NCBI GenBank assembly: GCA_964020155.1
Contig: OZ026547.1
Location: 246,001-310,000, forward strand
Direction of reading: 5' to 3'
DNA length: 64,000 nt
DNA from: Chondrilla cf. caribensis
Taxonomy: Eukaryota; Porifera; Demospongiae; Chondrillida; Chondrillidae
The position numbers and the translations under genes are program-made. The number at the start of each line of letters is the position of its first letter. The first letter of the stretch is position 1. This document shows, one piece after another, positions 35,345-48,060 of this stretch. The notes under the pieces are model-generated. The model saw nothing but the letters and a program-made list of their open reading frames with translations, searched no databases and had not been told where the DNA came from.

Positions 35345-35630
35345 TAAATTTCAATAATTCTTTAAAGGGATACTGCATCGAAAAATGAAGTGGCCTTAAA
35401 ATGATAGATACTGCCAAAAAAATAACTCATATGCAATATGACACCGTTGTACGATGTACCGTTTAGGAGAAATTTCGCCGCATAACCTACGAAACCTAGG
35501 TAGTGGTAGCCATCTTGATGACGTGACTGGCGTAAACTTCCATAACCCACCGTGTCGCAGCATGGCTCCTTCACGCCAGTGACGTCACACCACAATGGCG
35601 GAAGGGGAAAATAATACAAAATACGGTACA
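35345..35630. repeat. Probable dispersed element with a CRE-like site
   Basis: The segment AAAGGGATACTGCATCGAAA to CAATGGCGGAAGGGG is more GC-rich than its surroundings. It contains CAGTGACGTCACACC and two GGCGTAAA / TTCACGCC-like inverted pieces. A short relative of its start appears at about 47217. The class is unknown. Confidence 0.4.
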
Positions 35631-35738
35631 TAACTAAATGTGTGCATACACAGATACATAGATTATAAGAGCCAGCATAACAATGTTACAGCCACATGTT
35701 AAAGCTCTGTGTGTATGTACATATGTACGTACAGTTCA

Positions 35739-36167
35739 ACTTGCTTTTAGTTAGTACACACTCATTGTTAGTGCACTCATGGTTAGCACACACTCCTGGT
35801 TAGTACACACTCCTGGTTAGTACACACTCCTGGTTAGTATACACTCCTGGTTAGTACACACTCCTGGTTAGTACACACTCCTGGTTAGTATACACTCCTG
35901 GTTAGTACACACTCCTGGTTAGTACACACTCCCGGTTAGTACACACTCCTGGTTAGTACACACTCCTGGTTAGCACACACTCCTGGTTAGTACACACTCC
36001 CGGTTAGTACATACTCCTGGTTAGTGCACACTCCTGGTTAGTACACACTCCCGGTTAGTACACACTCCTGGTTAGTACACACTCATGGTTAGCACACACC
36101 CCTGGTTAGTACACACTCCTGGTTAGTACACACTCCTGGTCAGTACACACTCCTGGTTAGTACACAC
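35739..36167. repeat. 17-bp minisatellite, about 25 units
   Basis: The unit is GTTAGTACACACTCCTG, with few substitutions. Confidence 0.95.
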
Positions 36168-36797
36168 TATTATGTATTTATACCATTAAAATTAATAAAA
36201 TAGTTGGTATTATTGTTGACATCTTATTATATTAATATATCATCTATATTCATAATATTTACCAATGGCATTATAACAATGAAATAATCCTAATGTTATG
36301 ACACCAAAATTTCTCTAATAATTCTTGGTGCTGGTGTTTTGAAATCAGGAAAAAGTGTAACACTACAGCAGCACCTTAAAATTAATAATAAGGTCATCCA
36401 CTCGAGGTCAAAGACACCTATATATTATAATAATATTGTGATATCATATTGAGCGAAACATAATTGAAGTCGAATCGAAATTAAACAATATAGAGGATAT
36501 TTTGTATGGAGGATATTTTGGAAATTATAATTGATCAAGACATAACATATAAGAATAGAGACACGTACATATGGTGTAATAATTGATAATATTATGTAGT
36601 AGACAACATCACAAAAGTGAACTGAGAAAATAAACTTCAGACAAAATTTGTTCAATATAATAATTATGGTTTTCGGGAAAACTACTCTTCATGAATGAAA
36701 CTACCTACATATTCAATGACAAAGACAGATTATGATAACCACCATTGTAATGAGACAAGTATCATTATGTGAGCATGCAGATAGAATACATGCACAC

Positions 36798-36873
<76 letters not shown>

Positions 36874-37421
36874 GTAGAATTATACAAACTTCCACCACAA
36901 TTCTGCAGACCATTACAATTAGTACAGACGTGGCTATCGCTATGAGCAAGTACGGAGTGTCTACGCTGATGTGTTAATACACACTCTTCGTCCCCATTCT
37001 CAATTGTGTCCACATTCTGATACTTTGGAGACTGAAATGGAAAAAAAAACACACACTTTAAAATTATGCCACCACGATTGATCTCAAGGTTTGCAAACAG
37101 GGGAGCATTATTACAGTGGTAATACTGGCTTTAGAGGAAATTGTCTCAATAGAAGTATTCAATCAGGTTTCTGCTATGTACATGCGCATGTGTGTGTATG
37201 TGTTATATATAACACAGATGTGCTCATGGTAAGTAGTACCCTGGTTAGTACACAATGTTTACATGGGCCCAGTTAAGTGTGAAAACCACAGGGCCAGGGC
37301 TGATGACGTTTACAAGTATGAAGCTAATCATACATGCATTCAATGCAGCTTCTGCAACCTGGCCAGGGGTAACCATGCAGGCCAGGTTATGATGTCGTTG
37401 ATCAGGTTATGTATCTTTGAA
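36168..37421. other. AT-rich spacer with a CA tract
   Basis: A (CA)n tract lies at about 36799-36872. The rest is AT-rich with no gene that I can support. Positions 37300-37420 resemble 39545-39650, the flank of another orphan exon 1. Confidence 0.6.
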
Positions 37422-37530
37422 ATGGCAATGGCTACCGATAAAGGTGCAGAAGTCAAACCAGATTGTGAGGAGAGAGAGACCTTCTCCACTGACTTCTCTG
37501 ATGACAATACTCAGAAATACAGCAATAGTA
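37422..37530 (+). pseudogene. Orphan exon 1 with frameshifting 4-base insertion
   Basis: The start MAMATDKGAEVKPDCEER is as in other copies. An extra AGAG after GAGGAGAG then shifts the frame. The GTAAGA donor is present. Confidence 0.75.
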
Positions 37531-37993
37531 AGACTGCTTTGAAATACAGAGGAGAGAGAGTGGCACTTTCGATACCATGTAGCATTGAGGACCACCCCTT
37601 ACTTATGAGCCCCACCCCTCACTCATGAGTGTTACTCTCGTAATTACTAGTAGTTGCTCTCAACTATGTAAGGTTTTTTTAGGATCTTAATCTCAGGTCC
37701 TCACACAATACACTACAGTACTGCACTGGGACACAGAATGGGGTCCTTATTACAGAGGTTTCCTCAATTCGGAAATCACTAAACACACCAGTACCAAACA
37801 CACACTTCCTGCTGGGACAGGGGGACATGTCCAGATTACACTCCTACAAGTGCTTGAACAGACTGCCAATTATGATGATTACGACATCCTGTGTGTACCC
37901 ATTAATACATCTCACATGTAAGGAATCTTTGGAAACATAATGTGTTGGAGTGTGCTAAAATACACCTAGTGGATTGGGCATGTGCACGTTAGA
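37531..37993. repeat. Spacer with a mariner-MITE fragment
   Basis: About 37680-37770 resembles the TA-site MITE at 21385-21560. About 37945-37990 resembles the 12-kb tandem duplication. Confidence 0.5.
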
Positions 37994-38378
37994 CAGGTCC
38001 CACTGTACATGAGGTCCCACAGGTGACCACATTAGACAGGTTCCACTGTACATGAGGTCCCACAGGTGACCACATTAGACAGGTCCCACTGTACATGAGG
38101 TCCCATAGGTGACCACATTAGACAGGTCCCACTGTACATGAGGTCCCACAGGTGACCACATTAGACAGGTCCCACTGTACATGAGGTTCCATAGGTGACC
38201 ACATTAGACAGGTCCCACTGTACATGAGGTCCCACAGGTGACCACATTAGACAGGTCCCACTGTACATGAGGTCCCATAGGTGACCACATTAGACAGGTC
38301 CCACTGTACATGAGGTCCCACAGGTGGTCACATAAGACAGGTTCCACTGTACATGAGGTCCCATAGGTGACCACATTA
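37994..38378. repeat. 43-bp minisatellite, about 9 units
   Basis: The unit runs GTCCCACTGTACATGAGGTC, then CCACAGGTGACCACATTAGA CAG. CCCACAGG and CCCATAGG variants partly alternate. Confidence 0.95.
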
Positions 38379-38534
38379 GCCACAACCCAACCCTTCTGTT
38401 AACTAAAACATTGTTATCATCTCATTAAATCAGAGTCATGAATATCATCTTATAATGTGGAGTACCAGAAATACTTCACTGACTCCACACGTATAGACAC
38501 ACTAAAGACAAGGGGTGACTTTCCAAGAAAGAGA

Positions 38535-38636
38535 ATGGCAATGACTACTGATAAAGATGCGGAAGTTGAACCAGATTGTGAGGAGAGACCTTCTCCACTG
38601 AATTCTCTGATGACAATACTCAGAAATACAGCAAAA
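38535..38636 (+). other. Orphan first exon, intact ORF and donor
   Basis: It encodes MAMTTDKDAEVEPDCEERPS and onward to LRNTAK and ends at GTAAGA in phase 0, the same length (102 bases) as exon 1 of the intact genes. GTCATGAATATCATC lies 100 bases upstream. No exon 2 follows within 10 kb. It is either a relic or an alternative first exon for a downstream exon 2 (nearest intact: 50363). Confidence 0.6.
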
Positions 38637-39404
38637 GTAAGACTGCTTTGAAATTCAGAGGGGAGAGTGTGGCACTTTTGATACCATGTAGCATTGAGCC
38701 CCACTCTGTACTCATAAGTACCACCCCTCACTCATTAACCCCCTCCATTTACATGTAATAAGCATGAGGTTTCAATTGTTGCCATGGTAGGTTACCATGA
38801 CAACAACTCTGTAGCCACTAATCTGTCATAAAATCTCAAAAGCACATACACATCTAGGTAGGTTTGGACTGTCAACATTATCCATCACAATCAGTTTGGA
38901 ACATTCGCATGTGGCTTGTGTACCTTGCTGCTAGTGCACCTGTTCATGTTTCAGTAGTTGCCATGGTAGGTTGTCATGACAACCTAACATACTAATATGC
39001 TATGAAAATAACATCCTTCATACTTCTCTAGGTAGATGAATCCAACATCACCTAAACTGTCCATGGTATATGGATCATAATTGGAACATTAGCATGATGT
39101 TTGGTTCAATGGCTACCATGGGAAGTTGTCATGACAACACCCATGACATCTTCGTGGTTGCCATGGGGAGTTGTCATGTCACTACTCTCAAATGTTAGAA
39201 ACTGTCAACATTATCATCACCACAATCAGTTTGGAACATTTCTATGTGGTTTGTGTCTTGCTGTCATCCCACCTGCAAGTTTCACCCACTATGGACTCTG
39301 CACCAGTTTCCTTTGACCAAACTGTTGGTCAGTGTGTACAATAACTTAGCGACTTTGCACTTTTTTAAATAAACAGACAGTGGAGGACACAAAATAAATT
39401 CACA

Positions 39405-39536
39405 ATGTTCTCTACAATCCCTTTGACTGGAAATTACATTTAGGGAGATACGCTGATATATATACAAATAGTTGAACACAAAATAGTACCTTCCACCGAA
39501 GGGAGAGGTGATCGAGAGCCATTACGTAGAGCGGGA
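39405..39536 (+). promoter_or_regulatory. Conserved upstream block before the orphan exon 1 at 39653
   Basis: Landmarks are as at 2181-2312 (CCTTCCACCGAAGGGAGAGG; CCATTACGTAGAGCGGGAC). Confidence 0.45.
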
Positions 39537-39652
39537 CAGTCTGTATGGACAAGTATAAGGCTACTCATATTCAATGCAGCTTCTGCAACCTAGCCAGGGG
39601 TAACCCTGCAGGTCAGGGTATGATGTCATTGACCAAGTTATGTATCTTTGAA

Positions 39653-39754
39653 ATGGCAATGGCTACTGATAAAGGTGCAGAAGTCAAACCAGATTGTGAG
39701 GAGAGACCTTCTCCACTGACTTCTCTGATGACAATACTCAGAAATACAGCAATA
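39653..39754 (+). other. Orphan first exon
   Basis: It is 102 bases long, starts MAMATDKGAEVKPDCEERPS and ends ...NTAI at GTAAGA. The last codon is ATA in place of AAA. No exon 2 is nearby. Confidence 0.6.
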
Positions 39755-40399
39755 GTAAGACTGCTTTGAAATACAGAGGAGAGAGAGTGGCACTTTCGAT
39801 ACCATGTAGCATTGAGGACCACCCCTTACTCATGAACCCCACCCCTCCATTTACATTCAATAGGCACAAGGTTTCAATGGTTGTCATGGTAGGTTACAAC
39901 AACTCTGTAGCCACTAATCTGTCATAAAATCTCAAAAGCACATACATATCTAGGTAGGTTTGAACTGTCAGCATTACCTGTCACATTTGCCTGTGGCTTG
40001 TGTGCCTTGCTGCTAATTCATGTTCCAATGGTTGCCATGGTAGGTTGTCATGACAACCTAACATATACTAATCTGTCATGAAAATAACATCCTTCATACT
40101 TCTCTAGGTAGATGAATCCAACATCACCTAAACTGTCCATGGTATATGGATCATAGTTGGAACATTAGCATGATGTTTGGTTCAATGGCTACCATGGGAA
40201 GTTGTCATGACAAAATACCCATGACATCTTTGTGGTTGCCATGGGGAGTTGTCATGACAACATACATCACTGCTCTCAAAATGTTAGAAACTGTCAATAT
40301 TATCATCATCACAATCAGTTTGGAACATTTCTATGTGGCTTGTGTGTCTTGCTGTCAATGAACTACAATAAGATCTTACATGCTTCAATGATAGCTATG

Positions 40400-40563
40400 G
40401 TGGATTTGGATGTGTTTTATCTTTGGACAGATAACGCATGTCACTGTTTTAGCTTTAGTTGTGTGTACCTGAAGAAGCCCAAGTGGGCAAAACGTTGTAC
40501 AATTGAATTATTGTTTTAGATGAAAAAATTGTGACATGCGTTATCTGATAAAACACATCCAAA
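40400..40563. repeat. Small inverted-repeat element inside the array
   Basis: GGATGTGTTTTATC ... CAGATAACGCATGTCAC at the left pairs with GTGACATGCGTTATCTG ... ATAAAACACATCCAAATT at the right. Near-identical copies lie at about 43285-43445 and 46490-46650. Confidence 0.7.
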
Positions 40564-41942
40564 TTGATCCAGCATGTTGAAGAATTTCTACAATCATTGC
40601 CATGGTGGGGTTGTCATGGTAACGATACCATTCCTGTCAATTGTAAGAAGTACCTATCTACATACTTGGTAGTTGAAATAAACATAAACACAGTTCAACA
40701 CATCATTCTCTTCAAACTGTTCAGTGTTACACTCAGCTGGAACACTGAGGTTTAATGGTTGCCATGGTGAGTTACCATGACAACATCACAATTTATCCAC
40801 CTGTAAAAATACCTATCAGGATAGTTTCAAACTGTCAACAGCATGCATCACAATCAATTTGGAGGATCGGTATGTGGTTTGTGTGCTGTAGTGCTGGTTG
40901 GTTGTCTTCTTCTAATTTTAAAGCTCACTTAGCATAATACTATCCATCGCAGGCAACACCTACATTGACAGTCCCAAAAGTGAGCACAGCACAGTATGCA
41001 TATCGTCAATATAAAATGGTATGGCCTAAATAGGTTGTCATGACAAGATTTTTCAATGGCTACCATGTTAACAAAAGTAAGCTTTGAAATTCAGAGGGGA
41101 GAGTGTGGCACACTTTTGATACCATGTAGCATTGAGCCCCATTCTGTACTCATAAGTACCATCCCTCACTCATGAACCCCACCCCTTGCTCACGAGCCCC
41201 ACCCCTCCATTTACATGTAACAGGTATGAGGTTTCAATTGTTGCCATGGTAGGTTACCATGACAACAACTCTGTAGCCACTAATCTGTCATAAAATCTCA
41301 AAAGCACATACACATCTAGGTAGGTTTGGACTGTTAACATTATCCATCACAATCAGTTTGGAACATTCGCATGTGGCTTGTGTACCTTGCTGCTAGTGCA
41401 CCTGTTCATGTTTCAGTAGTTGCCATGGTAGGTTGTCATGACAACCTAACATACTAATATGCTATGAAAATAACATCCTTCATACTTCTCTAGGTAGATG
41501 AATCCAACATCACCTAAACTGTCCATGGTATATGGATCATAGTTGGAACATTAGCATGATGTTTGGTTCAATGGCTACCATGGGAAGTTGTCATGACAAC
41601 ACCCATGACATTTTTTGTGGTTGCCATGGGGAGTTGTCATGACAACATACATCACTTCTCTCAAAATGTTAGAAACTGTCAATAGTATCATTATCACAAT
41701 CAGTTTGGGACATTTCTATGTGGTTTGTGTCTTGCTGTCATCCCACCTGCAAGTTTCACCCACTATGGACTCTGCACCATTTTCTTTGACCAAAATGTTG
41801 GTCAGTTTGTACAATAACTTAGCGACTTTGCACTTTTTTTAAATAAACAGGAGGACACAAAATAAATTCACAATGTTCTCTACAATTCCTTTGACTGGAA
41901 ATTACATTTAGGGAGATACGTTGATATATACAAATAGTTCAA

Positions 41943-41979
41943 CACAAAATAGTACCTTCTACTGAAGGTACTATTTTGT
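41943..41979. repeat. Perfect palindrome derived from the upstream block
   Basis: ACAAAATAGTACCTTC and its reverse complement surround TACT. A second copy is at about 44825-44861. The normal block reads CCTTCCACCGAAGG here, so the palindrome arose by an inversion-type event at that site and was then duplicated. Confidence 0.75.
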
Positions 41980-42503
41980 GAGAGTAGTATGAAGAGAGTA
42001 TTATGTAAAAACACTCCACAAGGAGTTAGAGCGCTTGATTTGTTAATGTTTTTCTGATGACAAGCAAAATAGTGGCTTTTGCCATGCTTAGTTTGCTTGA
42101 AGAACCAGTACACACTACACAAACTCCTAAACAGAGATCAGGGGACAGCCATCACGGATTGCTGGAAGCCACTACTAAAGCACCATACCACCTGCAAGCT
42201 CCACCCACTATGGACTCTGCCCCTATGAACTCTTATTTATGTAACCATTTCCTGTGTTTGTTTGCATGTTATGACAAAGCCTGCAACATACACGAGCTGT
42301 ACGGACACGTATGACGCTAATCATATTCATTGTTGCCTACATTGAAAGTTCTGCTTGAATGCAGGCACAGTCCTATGAATATCATTAGGCCTAGTCTGTG
42401 TCATGAATATCATCAGATGTTATTCGCATTATTCACCATTCAAAATTACCGACTCAGAGTCACAGGTTCACGAAGACAAAAGGTTACTTTCCAAGACAAG
42501 AGG

Positions 42504-42602
42504 ATGGCAATGTCAACTGATAAAGACATAGAAGTTGAACCAGATTGTGAGGAGAGACCTCCACTGACTTCTCTGATGACAGCACTCAGGAATACAGCAA
42601 AA
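42504..42602 (+). other. Orphan first exon lacking one codon
   Basis: It is 99 bases long, encodes MAMSTDKDIEVEPDCEERPP and onward to LRNTAK and ends at GTAAGA. One Ser codon is deleted and the frame is kept. GTCATGAATATCATC lies about 100 bases upstream. Confidence 0.6.
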
Positions 42603-45329
42603 GTAAGACTGCTTTGAAATTCAGGGAGTGTGTCACACTTTTGATACCATGTAGCATTGAGCCCCACTCCGTACTCATAAGTACCACCCCTCACTCATGA
42701 ACCCCCTCCATTTACATGTAATAGGCATGAGGCTTCAATTGTTGCCATGGTAGGTTACCATGACAACAATTCTGTAGCCACTAATCTTAGAAACTAAAAA
42801 GCACATACATATCTAGGTAGGTTTGAACTGTTAACATTATCCATCATAATCAGTTTGGAACATTTGCATGTGGCTTGTGTACCTTGCTGCTAGTGCACCT
42901 GTTCATGTTTCAGTGGTTACCATGGTAGGTTGTCATGACAACCTACCATATACTAATCTGTCATGAAAATAACATCCTTCATACTTCTCTAGGAGATGAA
43001 TCCAACATCACCTAAACTGTCCATGGTATATGGATCATAGTTGGAACATTAGCATGATGTTTGGTTCAATGGCTACCATGGGAAGTTGTCATGACAAAAT
43101 ACCCATGACATCTTTGTGGTTGCCATGGGGAGTTGTCATGACAACATACATCACTTCTCTCAAAATGTTAGAAACTGTCAATATTATCATCATCACAATC
43201 AGTTTGGAACATTTCTATGCGGTTTGTGTCTTGCTGTCAATGAACTACAATAAGATCTTACATGCTTCAATGATAGCTATGGTGGATTTGGATGTGTTTT
43301 ATCTTTGGACAGATAATGGATGTCACTGTTTTAGCTTTAGTTGTGTGTACCTGTAGAAGCCCAAGTGGGCAAAACGTTGTACAATTGAATAATTGTTCTT
43401 GATGAAAAATTGTGACATGCGTTATCTGATAAAACACATCCAAATTGATCTAGCATGTTGAAGAATTTCTACAATCATTGCCATGGTGGGGTTGTCATGG
43501 TAACGATACCATTCCTGTCAATTGTAAGAAGTACCTATCTACGTACATGGTAGTTGAAATAAACATCAACACAGTTCAACACATCATTCTCTTCAAACTG
43601 TTCAGTGTTACACTCAGCTGGAACACTGAGGTTTAATGGTTGCCATGGTGAGTTACCATGACAACATCACAATTTATCCACCTGTAAAAATACCTATCAG
43701 TATAGTTTCAAAATGTCAACAGCATGCATCACAATCAATTTGGAGGATCTGTATGTGTTTGTGTGCTGTAGTGCTGGTTGGTTGTCTTCTTCTAATTTTA
43801 AAGCTCACTTAGCATAATACTATCCATCGCAGGCAACACCTACATTGACAGTCCCAAAAGTGAGCACAGCACAGTATGCATATCGTCAATATAAATGGTA
43901 TGGCCTAAATAGGTTGTCATGACAAGATTTTTCAATGGCTACCATGTTAACAAAAGTAAGCTTTGAAATTCAGAGGGGAGAGTGTGGCACACTTTTGATA
44001 CCATGTAGCATTGAGCCCCATTCTGTACTCATAAGTACCATCCCTCACTCATGAACCCCACCCCTTGCTCACGAGCCCCACCCCTCCATTTACATGTAAC
44101 AGGCATAAGGTTTCAATTGTTGCCATGGTAGGTTACCATGACAACAATTCTGTAGCCACTAATCTGTCATAAAATCTCAAAAGCACATACACATCTAGGT
44201 AGGTTTGGACTGTTAACATTATCCATCACAATCAGTTTGGAACATTTGCATGTGGCTTGTGAGCCTTGCTGCTAGTGCACCTGTTCATGTTTCAGTAGTT
44301 GCCATGGTAGGTTGTCATGACAACCTAACATACTAATATGCTATGAAAATAACATCCTTCATACTTCTCTAGGTAGATGAATCCAACATCACCTAAACTG
44401 TCCATGGTATATGGATCATAGTTGGAACATTAGCATGATGTTTGGTTCAATGGCTACCATGGGAAGTTGTCATGACAACACCCATGACATTTTTTGTGGT
44501 TGCCATGGGGAGTTGTCATGACAACATACATCACTTCTCTCAAAATGTTAGAAACTGTCAATAGTATCATCACCACAATCAGTTTGGGACATTTCTACGT
44601 GGTTTGTGTCTTGCTGTCATCCCACCTGCAAGTTTCACCCACTATGGACTCTGCACCATTTTCTTTGACCAAAATGTTGGTCAGTTTGTACAATAACTTA
44701 GCGACTTTGCACTTTTTTTAAATAAACAGGAGGACACAAAATAAATTCACAATGTTCTCTACAATTCCTTTGACTAAAATAATTACATTTGGGGAGATAC
44801 GTTGATATATACAAATAGTTCAACACAAAATAGTACCTTCTACTGAAGGTACTATTTTGTGAGAGTAGTATGAAGAGAGTATTATGTAAAAACATTCCAC
44901 GAGGAGTTAGAGCGCTTGATTCATTAACGTTTTTCTGATGACAAGCAAAATAGTGGCTTTTGCCATGCTTAGTTTGCTTGAAGAACCAGTACACACTACA
45001 CAAACTCCTAAACAGAGATCAGGGACAGCCATCACGGATTGCTGGAAGCCACTACTAAAGCACCATACCACCTGCAAGCTCCACCCACTATGGACTCTGC
45101 CCCTATGAACTCTTATTTATGTAACCATTCCTGTGTTTGTTTGCATGTTATGATGAAGGCTACAGTATAGTAGCTGAAATGTCAACTTCTATTCAATTGA
45201 TTTTTCAGTTGGATTAAGGATATTTTCTTTACACTATTTTTTTGACACAACTGTTGCTTGGAACTGTTGGAATAGTGCACTTTATTAAATAAATAGACAG
45301 TTGAGGACATCAAATAGATTCACACAAGT

Positions 45330-45443
45330 GTTCTCTACAATTATTTTGATCTAAATAATTATGTTTGGGGAGATACACTGATATATACAAATAGTACCTT
45401 CCTCCAAAGGGAGAGGCGATCGAAGGCCATTATGCAGAGCGGG
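45330..45443 (+). promoter_or_regulatory. Conserved upstream block before the orphan exon 1 at 45675
   Basis: It has the same landmarks with small deletions (CCTTCCTCCAAAGGGAGAGG). ATGAATATCATTAA follows near 45611. Confidence 0.4.
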
Positions 45444-45674
45444 ACAGTCTGTATGGGCGACTATGACGCTAATTATATTCATTGCTGTCCTGCAACCCCA
45501 TACGCGCAAGTATGACGCTAGTCATATTCATTGCTGTCCTGCAACACCATAGGCAGCAAGTATGATGCTAATTATAAATGCCTAGGCAAGGTCCACACGA
45601 ATATCATTAACCTGGTATCATGAATATCATTAATATATGGCATTCATCTGTATTATTTCTCCACTAAGAAGAGG

Positions 45675-45776
45675 ATGGCAATGGCTACTGATAAAGGCTC
45701 AGATGTCAAACCAGATTTTGAGGAAAGACCTTCTCCACTAACTTCTCTGATGACAACACTCAGGAATACAACAAAA
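45675..45776 (+). other. Orphan first exon with Cys to Phe change
   Basis: It is 102 bases long and reads MAMATDKGSDVKPDFEERPS. The Cys found in all other copies is Phe. The donor is GTAAAC. No exon 2 is nearby. Confidence 0.6.
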
Positions 45777-48060
45777 GTAAACTTTGAAATTCAGAGGGGA
45801 GAGTGTGTCACACTTTTGATACCATGTAGCATTGAGCCCCACTCTGTACTCTTAAGCACCACCCCTCACTCATGAGCCCCACCCCTCACTCATGAACCCC
45901 ATCCCTTGCTCATGAGCCCCACCCCTCCATTTACATGTAATAGGCACAAGGTTTCAATGGTTGCCATGGTAGGTTACCATGACAACATCTCTGTAGCTAC
46001 TAATCTGTCATAAAATCTCAAAAGTACATACATATCTAGGTAGGTTTGAACTGTCGGCATTACCTGTCACATTTGCCTGTGGCTTATGTGCCTTGCTGCT
46101 AATTCATGTTCCAATGGTTGCCATGGTAGGTTGTCATGACAACCTACCATATACTAATATGCTATGAAAATAACATCCTTCATACTTCTCCAGGTAGATG
46201 AATCCAACATCACCTAAACTGTCCATGGTATATGGATCATAGTTGGAACATTAGCATGATGTTTGGTTCAATGGCTACCATGGGAAGTTGTCATGACAAC
46301 ACCCATGACATCTCTGTGGTTGCCATGGGGAGTTGTCATGACAACATACATCACTGCTCTCAAAATGTTAGAAACTGTCAATATTATCATTATCACAATC
46401 AGTTTGGAACATTTCTATGTGGTTTGTGTCTTGCTGTCAATGAACTACAATAAGAAGGTCTTACATGCTTCAATGATAGCTACTGCGGGTTTGGATGTGT
46501 TTTATCTTTGGACATATAACGCATGTCACTGTTTTAGCTTTAGTTGTGTGTACTTGAAGAAGCCCAAGTGGGCAAAACGTTGTACAATTGAATTATTGTT
46601 TTAGATGAAAAAATTGTGACATGTGTTATCTGATAAAACACATCCAAATTGATCTAGCATGTTGAAGAATTTCTACAATCATTGCCATGGTGGGGTTGTC
46701 ATGGTAACGATACCATTCCTGTCAATTGTAAGAAGTACCTATCTACATACTTGGTAGTTGAAATAAACATCAACACAGTTCAACACATCATTCTCTTCAA
46801 ACTGTTCAGTGTTACACTCAGCTGGAACACTGAGGTTTAATGGTTGCCATGGTGAGTTGCCATGACAACATCACAATTTATCCACCTGTAAAAATACCTA
46901 TCAGGATAGTTTCAAACTGTCAACAGCATGCATCACAATCAATTTGGAGGATCTGTATGTGTTTGTGTGCTGTAGTGCTGGTTGGTTGTCTTCTTCTAAT
47001 TTTAAAGCTCACTTAGCATAATACTATCCATTGCAGGCAACACCTACATTGACAGTCCCAAAAGTGAGCACAGCACAGTATGCATATCGTCAATATAAAT
47101 GGTATGGCCTAAATAGGTTGTCATGACAACATGTTTCTATGGCTACCATGGCAAGTTGTCATGACAAAAAACATGACAGCAACAATGGTAGTAGCAGAAA
47201 CGTCAACTTCTATTTAAAGTGACACTGAATCGGAAAAATAACTTAGGCTTAAATAAGAGTATTATGTAAAAACACTCCACAAGGAGTTAGAGTGTTTGAT
47301 TTGTTACTGTTTTTCTGATGACAAGCAAAATAGTGGCTTTTGCCATGCTTAGTTTGCTTGAAGAACCAGTACACACTACACAAACTCCTCAACAGAGATC
47401 AGGGGACAGCCATCATGGATTGCTGGAATCCACTACTAAAGCACCATCCCACCTGCAAGCTCCACCCACTATGAACTCTGCCCCTATGAACTCTTATTTA
47501 CGTAACCATTTCCTGTGTTTGTTTGCATGTTATGATGAAGGCTACAGTATAGTAGCTGAAATGTCAACTTCTATTCAATTGACTTTTCAGTTGGATTAAG
47601 GATACTTTCTTTACACTATTCTTTTGACACAACTGTTGGTTGGAACTGTTGGAATAGTGCACTTTATTAAATAAATAGACAGTTGAGGACACAAAATAGA
47701 TTCACACAAGTGTTCTCTACAATTCATGTTTCAATGGTTGCCATGGTTGGTTGTCATGACAACAATGATATACTAATCTGTTATGAAAATAACATTCTTT
47801 ATACTGGCTTCTCTAGGTAGGTATATACCCGGAGATGAATTTAACATCACCTAAGCTGTCCATGGTATTGATCATAGATGGAACATTTGCATGATGTTTG
47901 CATGTTTTAATGGCTACCATGGGAAGTTGTCATGACAAAAACCCATGACATCTTTGTGGTTGCCATGGCAAGTCGTCATGACAACAAACATTACAGGTCT
48001 CAAAAGTCAGTAACTGGCAACATTATTTATCACAATCGGTTTCAGTAACTACTAACATTG

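Larger units (their letters stand above)
38680..48060. repeat. Higher-order tandem array with X-box-like palindromes
   Basis: Monomers of roughly 150-190 bp are each headed by a pair of related motifs such as GTTGCCATGGTAGG followed by GTTGTCATGACAAC or GTTACCATGACAAC. Monomers differ from each other, but blocks of several monomers repeat with high identity. For example GTCCATGGTATATGGATCAT occurs near 39060, 40136, 41521, 43020, 44400 and 46220, so the array has higher-order periods of about 1.4-3.1 kb. Orphan exon-1 copies, conserved upstream blocks and MITE halves are embedded in it. No protein-coding gene other than exon 1 is supported. Confidence 0.85.

Noticed and set aside
40232..40519. 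Repeated ORFs in the X-box array (for example ...VYLKKPKWAKRCTIELLF)
   Set aside because: They are interrupted or shifted in other blocks (stop in the 43-kb copy) and span an inverted-repeat element. There is no coding constraint.
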